NCBI GenBank assembly: GCA_051747385.1
Contig: JBNJGB010000007.1
Span: forward strand, 62,001 to 126,000
Length of the DNA stretch: 64,000 bases
Reading direction: 5' to 3'
Source: JBNJGB01 sp051747385
GTDB taxonomy: Bacteria > Myxococcota_A > UBA9042 > PHBI01 > JACKFB01
A program made the translations under genes and the position numbers. Positions 26,263 to 33,720 of the stretch are shown piece after piece (position 1 is the stretch's first letter; each line of letters opens with the position of its first letter). A model generated the notes under the pieces. The model worked only from the letters and a program-made list of their open reading frames with translations, had not been told where the DNA came from and did not search any database.

Positions 26263-26766
26263 TCAGAAGGTGTAGTGCACCCCGAAGACGGCGCCGAGGC
26301 CGCGCTGGGCCTTGTCCGCCGTGAGCACGACGTCGTGCTCCAGCTCGAAGGTCGCCCGCGGCGGGATGCTCGACACGAGGCGCACGAGCGCGCTGGTGCG
26401 CGAGGGGCGACCCCACAGCATCCGCACGTCCGGCTGCGTGGAGGCTCGCAGCGCGCCGCCGTGGAGCCTCTCGCTCGACGAGACCAGGGTCGTCAGCACG
26501 GCGTCCCGGCCGCCGTACAGGATCGGGGCAGCGAGGCAGAACGCCACGTCCGTCGACCGGACCCGGGACTGCGGCACGGACACGCGGTCGGCGCACGAGG
26601 AGGCGGAGACGACCGACGCCGGTCGCGCCACCTCGCCCGCGGGCCCGAGGAACCGGGATGCGGCCGCGGCGGCCCGCTCGCAGGCCAGCCCGAGCAGCGC
26701 CAGCACGACGCACAGACCGCACAGGCTGCGAAGACACGGCGCGACGACGGGACTTCGGCGCTTCAT
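26263..26766 (-). CDS. Hypothetical lipoprotein
   Basis: 167 residues from ATG 26766 (GGGGGTG before it). The signal peptide is basic then hydrophobic and ends LLGLAC (Cys29). The mature part has no recognised domain; it contains a few Cys (SASSCADRV, DVAFCLAAP) and ends GAVFGVHYTF. Convergent with the preceding gene, with a 34-bp gap. The reading frame is open further upstream, but without a plausible start. Confidence 0.6.
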   Translation of the reverse strand: MKRRSPVVAPCLRSLCGLCVVLALLGLACERAAAAASRFLGPAGEVARPASVVSASSCADRVSVPQSRVRSTDVAFCLAAPILYGGRDAVLTTLVSSSERLHGGALRASTQPDVRMLWGRPSRTSALVRLVSSIPPRATFELEHDVVLTADKAQRGLGAVFGVHYTF

Positions 26767-26806
26767 CACCCCCAGTGCATTCAAGACGCGTTCCCGTCCA
26801 CCGGCG

Positions 26807-26822
26807 TGGCCCTTGCGTTGCG
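26807..26822 (+). promoter_or_regulatory. Possible sigma-54 promoter before the lipase gene
   Basis: TGGCCCTTGCGTTGCG has GG and GC 12 bp apart and both cores, but A5 of the TGGCAC core is C. It lies 235 bp before the lipase start, with a small frame in between. Weaker than the other matches in the window. Confidence 0.35.
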
Positions 26823-26889
26823 CCCATGGCGTGCTGCCCGCACCTGCCCGGGGAGGCCGTCCGGCCGGGCTGTCGACCGGGGAGAGCCC

Positions 26890-27045
26890 ATGCGCATCAC
26901 CCTTCACCGAACGCAGCCGCCCACTGCACGCTCCACGACACGCTCCACCACCCGCCGGAGAGCGAGACACGGGTGCGGCGCGAGTAGCGCGCCTCCGAGG
27001 ATCGCCTTGAAGCCCTGCGGAGGAGCGTCGACCATGGGCGCATGA
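26890..27045 (+). CDS. Possible 51-residue leader peptide
   Basis: ATG 26890 is preceded by GGGGAGAG, and the stop overlaps the start of the lipase gene (ATGA), which would allow coupled translation. The product is Arg/Thr/Pro-rich without a motif (MRITLHRTQPPTARSTTRST). In DNA this GC-rich such a frame can arise by chance, so I hold it only as a candidate. Confidence 0.25.
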   Translation: MRITLHRTQPPTARSTTRSTTRRRARHGCGASSAPPRIALKPCGGASTMGA

Positions 27046-28172
27046 CCGATCGAACCTGCCACGTCTACCTCGTCCCCGGCTTCTTCGGGTTCCAGTCCTT
27101 CGGCGCCTTCGACTACTTCCAGCGGGTCGCCGACGTCCTGCGGGAGCAGCTCGAGGCGCGCGGCCTGTACCCCCGCGTCATCGAGTGCTCCACCCAGCCC
27201 ACCGGCTCCATCCGGAACCGGGCGGACCGGGTGCTCCAGCAGGTGCTCGAGTCCGGGGGTGACGAGGCCGACGAGCTGCACTTCGTCGGCCACTCCACCG
27301 GCGGCCTGGACGTGCGGATGCTGCTGACGCCGGGGGTCGTCCTGCGCGGTCGGCGGCTCGAGTCCGACGTCGCCCAGCGCGCCCGGACCGCCGTCACGGT
27401 CGCGACGCCGCACCACGGGACCCCGCTCGCCAACTACTTCACGTCCATGCAGGGCCGACAGCTCCTGGAGCTGCTGGCCACCCTGTCGGCGAGCACCCAG
27501 GGCCGGCACCTGCTGTTCCTGACGGCGCGCATCACGGAGCTGGCGGCCCGGATGGACGACCGGCTGGGGCGCGATCGGACGTTCCTGGACGAGCTGTCGG
27601 ACCGGCTCCTCCGCCACCTGACCCTGGATCGGGACGACCCCGTCTGGGCGTACCTGGAGGAGGTGGCCAGCGACCAGGGCGCCGTGATCCAGATCACGCC
27701 GGAGGGGATGCACCTGTTCAACGCCGCGGTGACGGATCGACAGAGCATCCGCTACGGCTCCGTCCTGACGGCCGCGCCGGGCTCCTTCGCCCACCGACCG
27801 ACCGACGTGCTGCACCCGCGCAAGCTGGCCACGGCGACGCTCTTCGCGCTCCTCCACCAGCTCGCGGGACGGGAGCACCGCCACTATCCCTATCCGCCGC
27901 TGCCGTCCCACTTCGCCGAGGCCGTCCGCGAGCAGCTCCCGTTCGAGGTGGACCGGCGCACCAACGACGGCGTCGTGCCCACGTGCAGCCAGGCCCACGG
28001 CGAGGTCGTGGACGTGGTGGTCTCGGACCACCTGGACGTCGTCGGGCAGTACGAGGGCGCCGTGCCGGGCCGCATGAGCGACTGGCTACCGTCGGCATCC
28101 CGCTTCGACACGCGCCGCTTCCGGCAGGTGTGGACCCGGGTGGCGGAGTTCATCGCCGCGTCGAGCGGGTGA
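27042..28172 (+). CDS. Alpha/beta-hydrolase, lipase-like (PGAP1/triacylglycerol-lipase type)
   Basis: 376 residues. It starts with VYLVPGFFGFQSFG, an oxyanion-type loop, and has the nucleophile elbow FVGHSTGG with Ser85. VTVATPHHGTPLANY follows, as in secreted esterases and PGAP1-like lipases. NDGVVPTCSQ and SDHLDVVG would hold the acid and His. No signal peptide is visible, so it is probably cytoplasmic. The substrate is unknown. It is separated from the downstream stress-type genes by a strong sigma-54 promoter. Confidence 0.85.
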   Translation: MTDRTCHVYLVPGFFGFQSFGAFDYFQRVADVLREQLEARGLYPRVIECSTQPTGSIRNRADRVLQQVLESGGDEADELHFVGHSTGGLDVRMLLTPGVVLRGRRLESDVAQRARTAVTVATPHHGTPLANYFTSMQGRQLLELLATLSASTQGRHLLFLTARITELAARMDDRLGRDRTFLDELSDRLLRHLTLDRDDPVWAYLEEVASDQGAVIQITPEGMHLFNAAVTDRQSIRYGSVLTAAPGSFAHRPTDVLHPRKLATATLFALLHQLAGREHRHYPYPPLPSHFAEAVREQLPFEVDRRTNDGVVPTCSQAHGEVVDVVVSDHLDVVGQYEGAVPGRMSDWLPSASRFDTRRFRQVWTRVAEFIAASSG

Positions 28173-28310
28173 CAATGCGGCGTCGGCGGAGACGCCCCCG
28201 CGCCGCAGCAAGAGCGTGCCCGCCGCCTGCCTCACGTGACACAACGCCACGTCCGTGGGCAGTTCGTCACGTGCAGCGCGCGGTCGGGCCCCGCCAGGTG
28301 GCGGCGTTGG

Positions 28311-28326
28311 TGGCACGCGGCTTGCT
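28311..28326 (+). promoter_or_regulatory. Sigma-54 promoter of the E2-fragment/DUF5335/HPF operon
   Basis: TGGCACGCGGCTTGCT matches the TGGCACG-N4-TTGCW consensus at every defined base, with GG at 28312-28313 and GC at 28324-28325. Transcription would start near 28337, about 23 bases before the TTG start of the first small gene. Two CACGTG-centred sites (around 28233 and 28269) upstream are possible activator sites. Confidence 0.75.
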
Positions 28327-28359
28327 GCCGTTCTCTCACGCAAGCCACGGAGGACGCAC

Positions 28360-28524
28360 TTGCCCGACCCCACGAAGGCTGGTGAGCCGCGGCGTCGCGA
28401 GGTCGAGCGCGGCTGGTTCATCACCTGCGACCACCGCGTGGTGGACGGCGCGGACGCGGCCCGCCTCCTGCGCTGGATCGCCGAGGTGATCGAGGAGCCG
28501 ATGCGACTCACCGTGGAGCCCTGA
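28360..28524 (+). CDS. 54-residue microprotein: C-terminal end of a 2-oxoacid dehydrogenase E2 domain
   Basis: The start is TTG 28360, with GGAGGA 5 bases before. Residues 23-54 read CDHRVVDGADAARLLRWIAEV followed by EEPMRL. This is the last helix and active-site DHRxxDG motif of the lipoamide acyltransferase (E2) catalytic domain, with His25 the catalytic residue. The rest of E2 (lipoyl, E1/E3-binding and most of the CAT domain) is missing, so no acyl transfer is expected from the monomer alone. It follows a consensus sigma-54 promoter and precedes a DUF5335 gene by 19 bp. It may be a decayed gene or a retained small protein; the intact promoter, RBS and frame favour expression. Confidence 0.65.
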   Translation: MPDPTKAGEPRRREVERGWFITCDHRVVDGADAARLLRWIAEVIEEPMRLTVEP

Positions 28525-28543
28525 GCCCAGGGAGGAGCCCACC

Positions 28544-28930
28544 ATGTCCGTCTACGAGGTCCCGCCGTCCGACTGGGCCGGATTCTGCGAGCGCTTCACG
28601 AAACGGCACCGTGGGGACGCCATGTCCCTCGAGCGCGTCCGCCAGCGGGACGGCCGGGACGTGGAGCGCGAGGTCCTGGCGCGCGACGTCCCCCTGCGCG
28701 ATCTCCGCCGGGTGCACCGGGAGGGCATGGACGAGCTGATCGTCCGGACGCAGGAGGCCCCGCCCGCCGGGAGCACCTGGGTGGTCGGCGAGCCCACGGG
28801 CCTCCGCTTCGAGCAGCACGGCGAGACGGCCCGCGGGCGGCTGCGGATCACCGCCGCGGAGGAGCCGGACCTGGTGCTCGGGTTCACCCGCCCCCTGGTC
28901 CCCGGCTATCTCGACGGCCTCCCCGCATGA
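28544..28930 (+). CDS. DUF5335 family protein
   Basis: 128 residues, ATG with GGAGGAG before it. YEVPPSDWAGFCERFTKRHRGDAMSLE is the family's opening pattern, followed by strands such as LRDLRRVHREGMDELIV and a final hydrophobic segment. DUF5335 proteins have no known activity and often sit in stress gene clusters. It is the second gene behind the sigma-54 promoter at 28311. Confidence 0.8.
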   Translation: MSVYEVPPSDWAGFCERFTKRHRGDAMSLERVRQRDGRDVEREVLARDVPLRDLRRVHREGMDELIVRTQEAPPAGSTWVVGEPTGLRFEQHGETARGRLRITAAEEPDLVLGFTRPLVPGYLDGLPA

Positions 28931-28994
28931 CAGGATGAATCCCACGGGTCACACCCGCGCTCCCGCCGGGAGCGCCACACGCTGGAGGTTCCCC

Positions 28995-29612
28995 ATGCAG
29001 GTTCCCCTGGACACCCACTTCCGCGGACTCACCGACTCGGAGGCGACCGAGGCGCGCGCCGTCATCGAGCGCGACATCGCCAAGATCGAGCGGCTGACCC
29101 CCAACATCATCAGCTGCCACGTCGCCGTGGAGCGCCTCCAGAGCGCGCAGCGCTCCGGGAGCCCGTATCGGGTCCGGATCAAGATCAACCTGCCGCCGGA
29201 CAGCGAGCTGATCGTGGACAAGAAGCCCGGCACCCACGACATGCACGATCCCATGACGCGGGTCATCCACGACGCCTTCCGGGCGATGCGCCGGCAGGTC
29301 AAGGAGGGCCTCGAGAAGCGCCGCGGCAACGTGAAGACCCACGACGAGCCGCGGGCCTTCGTCGTCCGGCTGTTCCCGGAGGAGGACTACGGGTTCCTCA
29401 AGACGCCGACCGGCGACGACGTCTACTTCCACAAGAACGCCGTCCTCCACCACGACTGGCAGCGCCTGACCGTCGGGACCCAGGTCCGCTTCGAGGAGGT
29501 GATGGGCCAGAAGGGGCCGCAGGCCTCCACCGTGCAGATCATCGACAAGCCCGGCGCCGCTGCGGAGCCCACGGGGGACGAGGAGGTCCCGCTCGGGTGG
29601 GAGGCCACGTGA
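28995..29612 (+). CDS. HPF/RaiA ribosome-hibernation domain fused to a cold-shock domain
   Basis: 205 residues from ATG 28995 (GGAGG 8 bp before). Residues 1-115 are HPF/RaiA-like: VIERDIAKIERLTPNIISCHVAVERL, YRVRIKINLPPDSELIV, then the second helix HDAFRAMRRQVKEGLEKRRG. Residues 120-185 are a cold-shock OB fold with EEDYGFLKTPTGDDVYFHKNAV, close to the usual GFGFI and VFVH RNA-binding patches. The fusion suggests binding to idle ribosomes plus RNA in stress. The stop overlaps the next start (GTGA), so it is coupled to the methyltransferase gene. Confidence 0.88.
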   Translation: MQVPLDTHFRGLTDSEATEARAVIERDIAKIERLTPNIISCHVAVERLQSAQRSGSPYRVRIKINLPPDSELIVDKKPGTHDMHDPMTRVIHDAFRAMRRQVKEGLEKRRGNVKTHDEPRAFVVRLFPEEDYGFLKTPTGDDVYFHKNAVLHHDWQRLTVGTQVRFEEVMGQKGPQASTVQIIDKPGAAAEPTGDEEVPLGWEAT

Positions 29613-30454
29613 TCCCCCGCACCGCCATCCCGGTCGCGCTGATCCTGGCGCTCGCCCTGGCGCCCGCCTGTCGGAGCGGCTCCGACGAGGTGACGCGCCG
29701 GGGCGAGCCCGAGCGCCGGACGGAGGGCGCGGAGCAGGCGCCCGAGCCCGCGGAGGGGGCCGCGGAGGCGGCCGCGGACGAGGAGTCCCGCCCCCCCGAG
29801 GAGGAGGTCCGGACGCGCTTCGAGGCCCGGGCCGACGAGCGGGGCGAGATGGTCGACGCCGACATCGCCGCGCGGGGCGTCCGCGATCCGGAGGTCCTCG
29901 CGGCCATGCGGGCCGTCCCTCGCCACGCGTTCGTGCCGGACCGCCTCGACCGCCTCGCGTACGCGGATCGCCCGCTGCCCATCGGGCACGATCAGACCAT
30001 CAGCCAGCCCTTCATCGTGGCGAAGATGACGGAGCTGGCGGATCTCCAAGCGGGAGACAAGGTCCTGGAGATCGGCACCGGCTCGGGCTACCAGGCCGCC
30101 GTGCTCGCGGAGATCGCCGACGCGGTCTACACGATCGAGATCGTGCGGCCCCTCGGGGAGCGCGCCCGCGAGACCCTGGCCCGCCTGGGCTACGACGACG
30201 TCCACGTCCGCATCGGCGACGGCTACCAGGGCTGGCCGGAGGAGGCCCCCTTCGACGCCATCGTCGTGACGGCCGCTCCGCCGCGGATCCCCGCGCCCCT
30301 GAAGGAGCAGCTCGCGGTCGGCGGCCGCCTCGTCATCCCCGTGGGCGACCACCGGCAGGAGCTCCGCGTCCTGACGAAGACCGAGTCCGGCATCGAGGAA
30401 CACACCGTCTTTGGCGTACGCTTCGTCCCGATGACGGGCGAGGCGCAGGAATGA
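29609..30454 (+). CDS. pcm: Protein-L-isoaspartate O-methyltransferase, exported as a lipoprotein
   Basis: 281 residues from GTG 29609, preceded by GGGAGG and overlapping the HPF-fusion stop. PIMT methylates isoaspartyl residues to repair aged proteins, using S-adenosylmethionine. The C-terminal 205 residues are a complete PIMT: VPRHAFVPDRL, AYADRPLPIGHDQTISQP, SAM motif VLEIGTGSGYQAAVLA, and GGRLVIPVG. Unusually, the N-terminus is a signal peptide ending LALAPAC (Cys21) followed by a Glu/Ala-rich linker. It therefore looks targeted to the envelope, although SAM is cytoplasmic. The end overlaps the permease start (ATGA). Confidence 0.9.
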   Translation: MIPRTAIPVALILALALAPACRSGSDEVTRRGEPERRTEGAEQAPEPAEGAAEAAADEESRPPEEEVRTRFEARADERGEMVDADIAARGVRDPEVLAAMRAVPRHAFVPDRLDRLAYADRPLPIGHDQTISQPFIVAKMTELADLQAGDKVLEIGTGSGYQAAVLAEIADAVYTIEIVRPLGERARETLARLGYDDVHVRIGDGYQGWPEEAPFDAIVVTAAPPRIPAPLKEQLAVGGRLVIPVGDHRQELRVLTKTESGIEEHTVFGVRFVPMTGEAQE

Positions 30455-31755
30455 CGGAAGACGAAGGCGCGCGAAAGCTCACGACGATCCCGGCCGCCGC
30501 CCTGGTGGTCGCCAACATGATCGGCACGGGCATCTTCACCACCACCGGCTTCATGGCCGGAGAGCTGGGCGACCCGCTCGTCGTGCTCGGGGTCTGGGTC
30601 GCCGGCGGCGTGTTCGCCCTCAGCGGGGCGGCCGTCTACGGAGAGCTGGGCGCCATGATGCCGCGGGCCGGCGGCGAGTACGTCTACCTGCGGCGGGCCT
30701 TCCACCCGGCCCTGGGCTTTCTATCCGGCTGGGTCTCCCTGTTCGTGGGCTTCTCGGCCCCCGTGGCGGCGTCCGCCTACGCGTTCGGGGCCTACGTCCA
30801 CGCCGCCTTCCCGACCGTGCCCCTGCTCGCCGCCGGGGCCTCCGTCATCGTGCTGATCACCGCCCTGCACATGGCAGACGTCCTCTGGGGCGGCCGGGTC
30901 CAGACCCTGCTGTCCGCCTACAAGGTGCTCCTCATCCTGGCCTTCGTCGTGGCCGCGCTGGCCTTCGGCGAGGGGGACTGGAGCCGCCTCACGGCCCCGG
31001 AGAGCACGGCCACCCCCACCTCGCTGGGCGTCTCGCTCGTCTTCGTGGCCTTCGCCTACTCCGGCTGGAACGCCGCCGCCTACATGGCGGGCGAGCTCCG
31101 CGATCCGGGCCGCACCCTGCCCCGATCGCTGCTGGGCGGGACCGCCATCGTCCTGGTCCTGTACCTCGGCCTCAACGTCGTCTTCTTCTACGGGGCGCCG
31201 GCCGCCGACCTGGCCGGGAACGCCGAGGAAGTCGGCGCCGTGGCGGCCCGGGGCCTGTTCGGCACGGCGGGCGGGGACACGTTCTCGCTGCTCATCGCCC
31301 TGGCCCTGGTCTCGTCCATCAGCGCCATGGTCATGGCCGGCCCGCGGGTCTACATGGCCATGGCCGACGACGGGCTGTTCTTCCGGGCGCTGTCCCGTCG
31401 CAACCGCCGGGACGCGCCCTGGGTGAGCGTGGCCCTGCAGGGCCTCATCGCCCTGGTCATCATGGCCACGGCGACCTTCGAGGACCTCCTCACCTACATC
31501 GGGTTCACCCTGAGCCTGTTCAGCGGCCTCACCATCATCGCGGCCTTCGTCCTCCGATGGCGCGAGCCGGACGCGCCGCGGCCCTACCGGGCCCTCGGCT
31601 GGCCGGTCACGCCCCTGCTCTTCCTGGGCCTGTCGGCCTGGATGATCATCTGGTCCATCAAGGGCAGGCCCGTCGTGACGCTGTTCGGCGGCGGCACCCT
31701 GGTGCTGGGCCTCCTGTTCTACGTCGCGTGGAGCCGGTTCGTGCCGCGACGCTGA
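30451..31755 (+). CDS. APC-superfamily amino-acid permease
   Basis: 434 residues with 12 predicted membrane segments. The N-terminal ANMIGTGIFTTTGF is the unwound TM1 GxG motif of APC transporters, and TM6 holds FAYSGWNAAAYMAGE. The family moves amino acids or related amines with protons or by exchange; the substrate cannot be read from sequence. It is the last gene of the operon that starts at 28360, with a 4-bp overlap to pcm. Confidence 0.92.
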   Translation: MTEDEGARKLTTIPAAALVVANMIGTGIFTTTGFMAGELGDPLVVLGVWVAGGVFALSGAAVYGELGAMMPRAGGEYVYLRRAFHPALGFLSGWVSLFVGFSAPVAASAYAFGAYVHAAFPTVPLLAAGASVIVLITALHMADVLWGGRVQTLLSAYKVLLILAFVVAALAFGEGDWSRLTAPESTATPTSLGVSLVFVAFAYSGWNAAAYMAGELRDPGRTLPRSLLGGTAIVLVLYLGLNVVFFYGAPAADLAGNAEEVGAVAARGLFGTAGGDTFSLLIALALVSSISAMVMAGPRVYMAMADDGLFFRALSRRNRRDAPWVSVALQGLIALVIMATATFEDLLTYIGFTLSLFSGLTIIAAFVLRWREPDAPRPYRALGWPVTPLLFLGLSAWMIIWSIKGRPVVTLFGGGTLVLGLLFYVAWSRFVPRR

Positions 31756-31851
31756 GTCCGCCGGCCGACCCGCAGCCGCCCCGTGACGCCACGATCGGGG
31801 CAGATCGGCCCGCCACACCCGCCCTCTTCCGCCCAAGCCGTCGGGGTTCGG

Positions 31852-31867
31852 TGGCATGCGTGTTGCT
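31852..31867 (+). promoter_or_regulatory. Sigma-54 promoter of the site-2 protease gene
   Basis: TGGCATGCGTGTTGCT has GG at 31853-31854, GC at 31865-31866 and the TTGCT core; C6 is T, which the consensus allows. It is 47 bp before the ATG of the protease gene, with expected transcription start near 31878. Confidence 0.7.
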
Positions 31868-31913
31868 TCATCGACGCGGTGCAACGCGCGCACCACGGAC
31901 AGGGAGCACCGAC

Positions 31914-33125
31914 ATGTTCGGCACCGGCATGAACCTGGGGCGCCTCTTCGGCATCCGCGTCCGCGTGGACGCGAGCCTGCTCATCATCTTCGCCCTCGTG
32001 GTCTTCAACCTGGGGGCCGGCGTCTTCCCCCACTGGCACGCGGACTGGGGGCTCGCCCTGACGTGGGGTGTGGCCCTGGGCGCCGCGATCCTGTTCTTCC
32101 TGTCCGTCCTGGCCCACGAGATGGCCCACTCGCTCGTGGCCCGGGCCTACGGCATCCCCGTGCGGAGCATCACGCTGTTCCTCTTCGGCGGCGTCTCCGA
32201 CATCCAGCGCGAGCCACCCAGCCCCAAGAGCGAGTTCGTCATGGCGGCGGCGGGCCCCCTCACGAGCATCGGCCTCGGCTTCCTGCTGCTCTGGCTGGCC
32301 GGCCTGGCCTCCAACGTGAACATGGCCGACGTGGAGCAGGCGCAGGAGGCCTTCGCGGCCCTCGGCCCGGGGGTCACGCTGCTGGTGTGGCTCGGGACCA
32401 TCAACATCATCCTGGGCTTCTTCAACCTCATCCCGGGCTTCCCCCTGGACGGCGGACGCGTCCTGCGCGCCATCCTCTGGGGCGCCACCGGCGACCTCAT
32501 GAAGGCCAGCCGCTGGGCGGCGATGATCGGCCAGCTCACGGGCTGGGCCTTCATCGGCGTCGGCGTGGCCATGGTCTTCGGGATCCGCGTCCCGATCTTC
32601 GGGACGGGCCTGGTGAGCGGCCTGTGGCTGGCCTTCATCGGCTGGTTCCTCAGCCGCGCCGCGGCTGCCAGCTTCGGTCAGGTGGTCATCCGCAACGCCC
32701 TGGAGGACGTGCCCGTGGAGCGCGTCATGAGCACGGACGCCGCCCGCGTCCCGGCCGGCCTGAGCCTGGAGGACCTGGTCGACGACTGGATGATGCGCAC
32801 GGATCAGCGCGCCTTCCCCGTCGAGGACGAGGACGGCCACGTGGTCGGGCTGGTCTGCCTGGACGACGTGCGCAACGTGCCGCGCGGCGACCGTCCGGAC
32901 ACGCGCGTCCGGGACGTGATGACGCCGACGGAGCGCCTCACCACGCTCACGCCGCGGGACTCGGCGGCAGACGCCTTCCTGGAGCTGTCCCGGAACGAGT
33001 TCGGACAGATCCCCATCGTGGACCGGGGCCAGTGGCGCGGCTTCGTCCGCCGCCAGGACATCCTGCGCTGGCTGGAGCTGCACGCCGACATGCCCGGCCC
33101 GCTGCGGCCCGCCGGGAGCCACTGA
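31914..33125 (+). CDS. Site-2 protease family (M50B) membrane metalloprotease with two CBS domains
   Basis: 403 residues from ATG 31914 (GGGAG upstream). The zinc site is LAHEMAHSL (HExxH, near residue 68) plus NLIPGFPLDGGR near 170-182, both in membrane segments. Six or so helices occupy residues 15-255. Residues about 265-395 form a CBS pair (VERVMSTDAARVPAGLSLEDLV, VRDVMTPTERLTTLTPRDSA), which in this subfamily senses adenine nucleotides. S2Ps cut membrane-bound anti-sigma or transcription factors. No obvious substrate gene is adjacent. It has its own sigma-54 promoter. Confidence 0.93.
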   Translation: MFGTGMNLGRLFGIRVRVDASLLIIFALVVFNLGAGVFPHWHADWGLALTWGVALGAAILFFLSVLAHEMAHSLVARAYGIPVRSITLFLFGGVSDIQREPPSPKSEFVMAAAGPLTSIGLGFLLLWLAGLASNVNMADVEQAQEAFAALGPGVTLLVWLGTINIILGFFNLIPGFPLDGGRVLRAILWGATGDLMKASRWAAMIGQLTGWAFIGVGVAMVFGIRVPIFGTGLVSGLWLAFIGWFLSRAAAASFGQVVIRNALEDVPVERVMSTDAARVPAGLSLEDLVDDWMMRTDQRAFPVEDEDGHVVGLVCLDDVRNVPRGDRPDTRVRDVMTPTERLTTLTPRDSAADAFLELSRNEFGQIPIVDRGQWRGFVRRQDILRWLELHADMPGPLRPAGSH

Positions 33126-33227
33126 CCGGGGCGTCAGTGCGCGTCCTGGCGCGTGTCCGGGCGGCCGTCCCCGGTCACGCCTCCCACCATGGGCACCGCC
33201 ATCCTGCGCATCCGCGCCGCTTGTCGG

Positions 33228-33243
33228 TGGCACACCGGTTGCT
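33228..33243 (+). promoter_or_regulatory. Sigma-54 promoter of a small exported-protein gene
   Basis: TGGCACACCGGTTGCT carries all consensus bases, with GG at 33229-33230 and GC at 33241-33242. It is 35 bp before the ATG at 33278. Confidence 0.75.
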
Positions 33244-33277
33244 ACGGTGTGGGGGCAGTCCCCACGCCGAGGTCGCC

Positions 33278-33634
33278 ATGGCACGCCCCGCCCGCTCGAT
33301 CCCACTCCGCGCCGTCGTCGCAGCGCTCGGCGTGCTCCTCGCCCTGCCGCTGCTCGGGGCCGCGTCGCCGTCGGCGGCCGGGGACGACCTGCCCGGCTGC
33401 ATCTCCTACCGCGAGGACGTCCGGGATCGCGCCGTCGGCTACGATCACTGGGTCGTCATCCGCAACGACTGCGAGCAGGACGCCGCCTGCGAGGTCACCA
33501 CGGACGTGAACTCGGATCCCACGCCGGCGACCGTGGCGGCCGGCGAGACGGAGGAGGTCCTGACCTGGCGAGGCTCTCCGGCGCGCATCTTCCGCGCCAC
33601 GGTCCGCTGCACGCTGCAAGACGCCCCGGACTGA
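33278..33634 (+). CDS. Small exported protein of unknown function
   Basis: 118 residues; ATG with GAGG 7 bp before. A Sec signal peptide (VVAALGVLLALPLLGAASPSAAG) is cleaved near residue 35. The mature part of about 84 residues has four Cys (GCISYRED, RNDCEQDAACEV, TVRCTLQ), probably two disulfides. Its beta-rich pattern (HWVVIRNDCEQDAACEVTTD, ATVAAGETEEVLTWRG) resembles short immunoglobulin-like surface domains. No family recognised. It is driven by the sigma-54 element at 33228, so it is probably a stress-induced periplasmic protein. Confidence 0.75.
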   Translation: MARPARSIPLRAVVAALGVLLALPLLGAASPSAAGDDLPGCISYREDVRDRAVGYDHWVVIRNDCEQDAACEVTTDVNSDPTPATVAAGETEEVLTWRGSPARIFRATVRCTLQDAPD

Positions 33635-33720
33635 CACGGCCGGAGGGCCCGGGCCTTGCGAGGGGCAGGCTCCTCTCCTAGCTTGACCGGCATCGCCCAC
33701 CCGGCCGGCCGAGCAGCACC

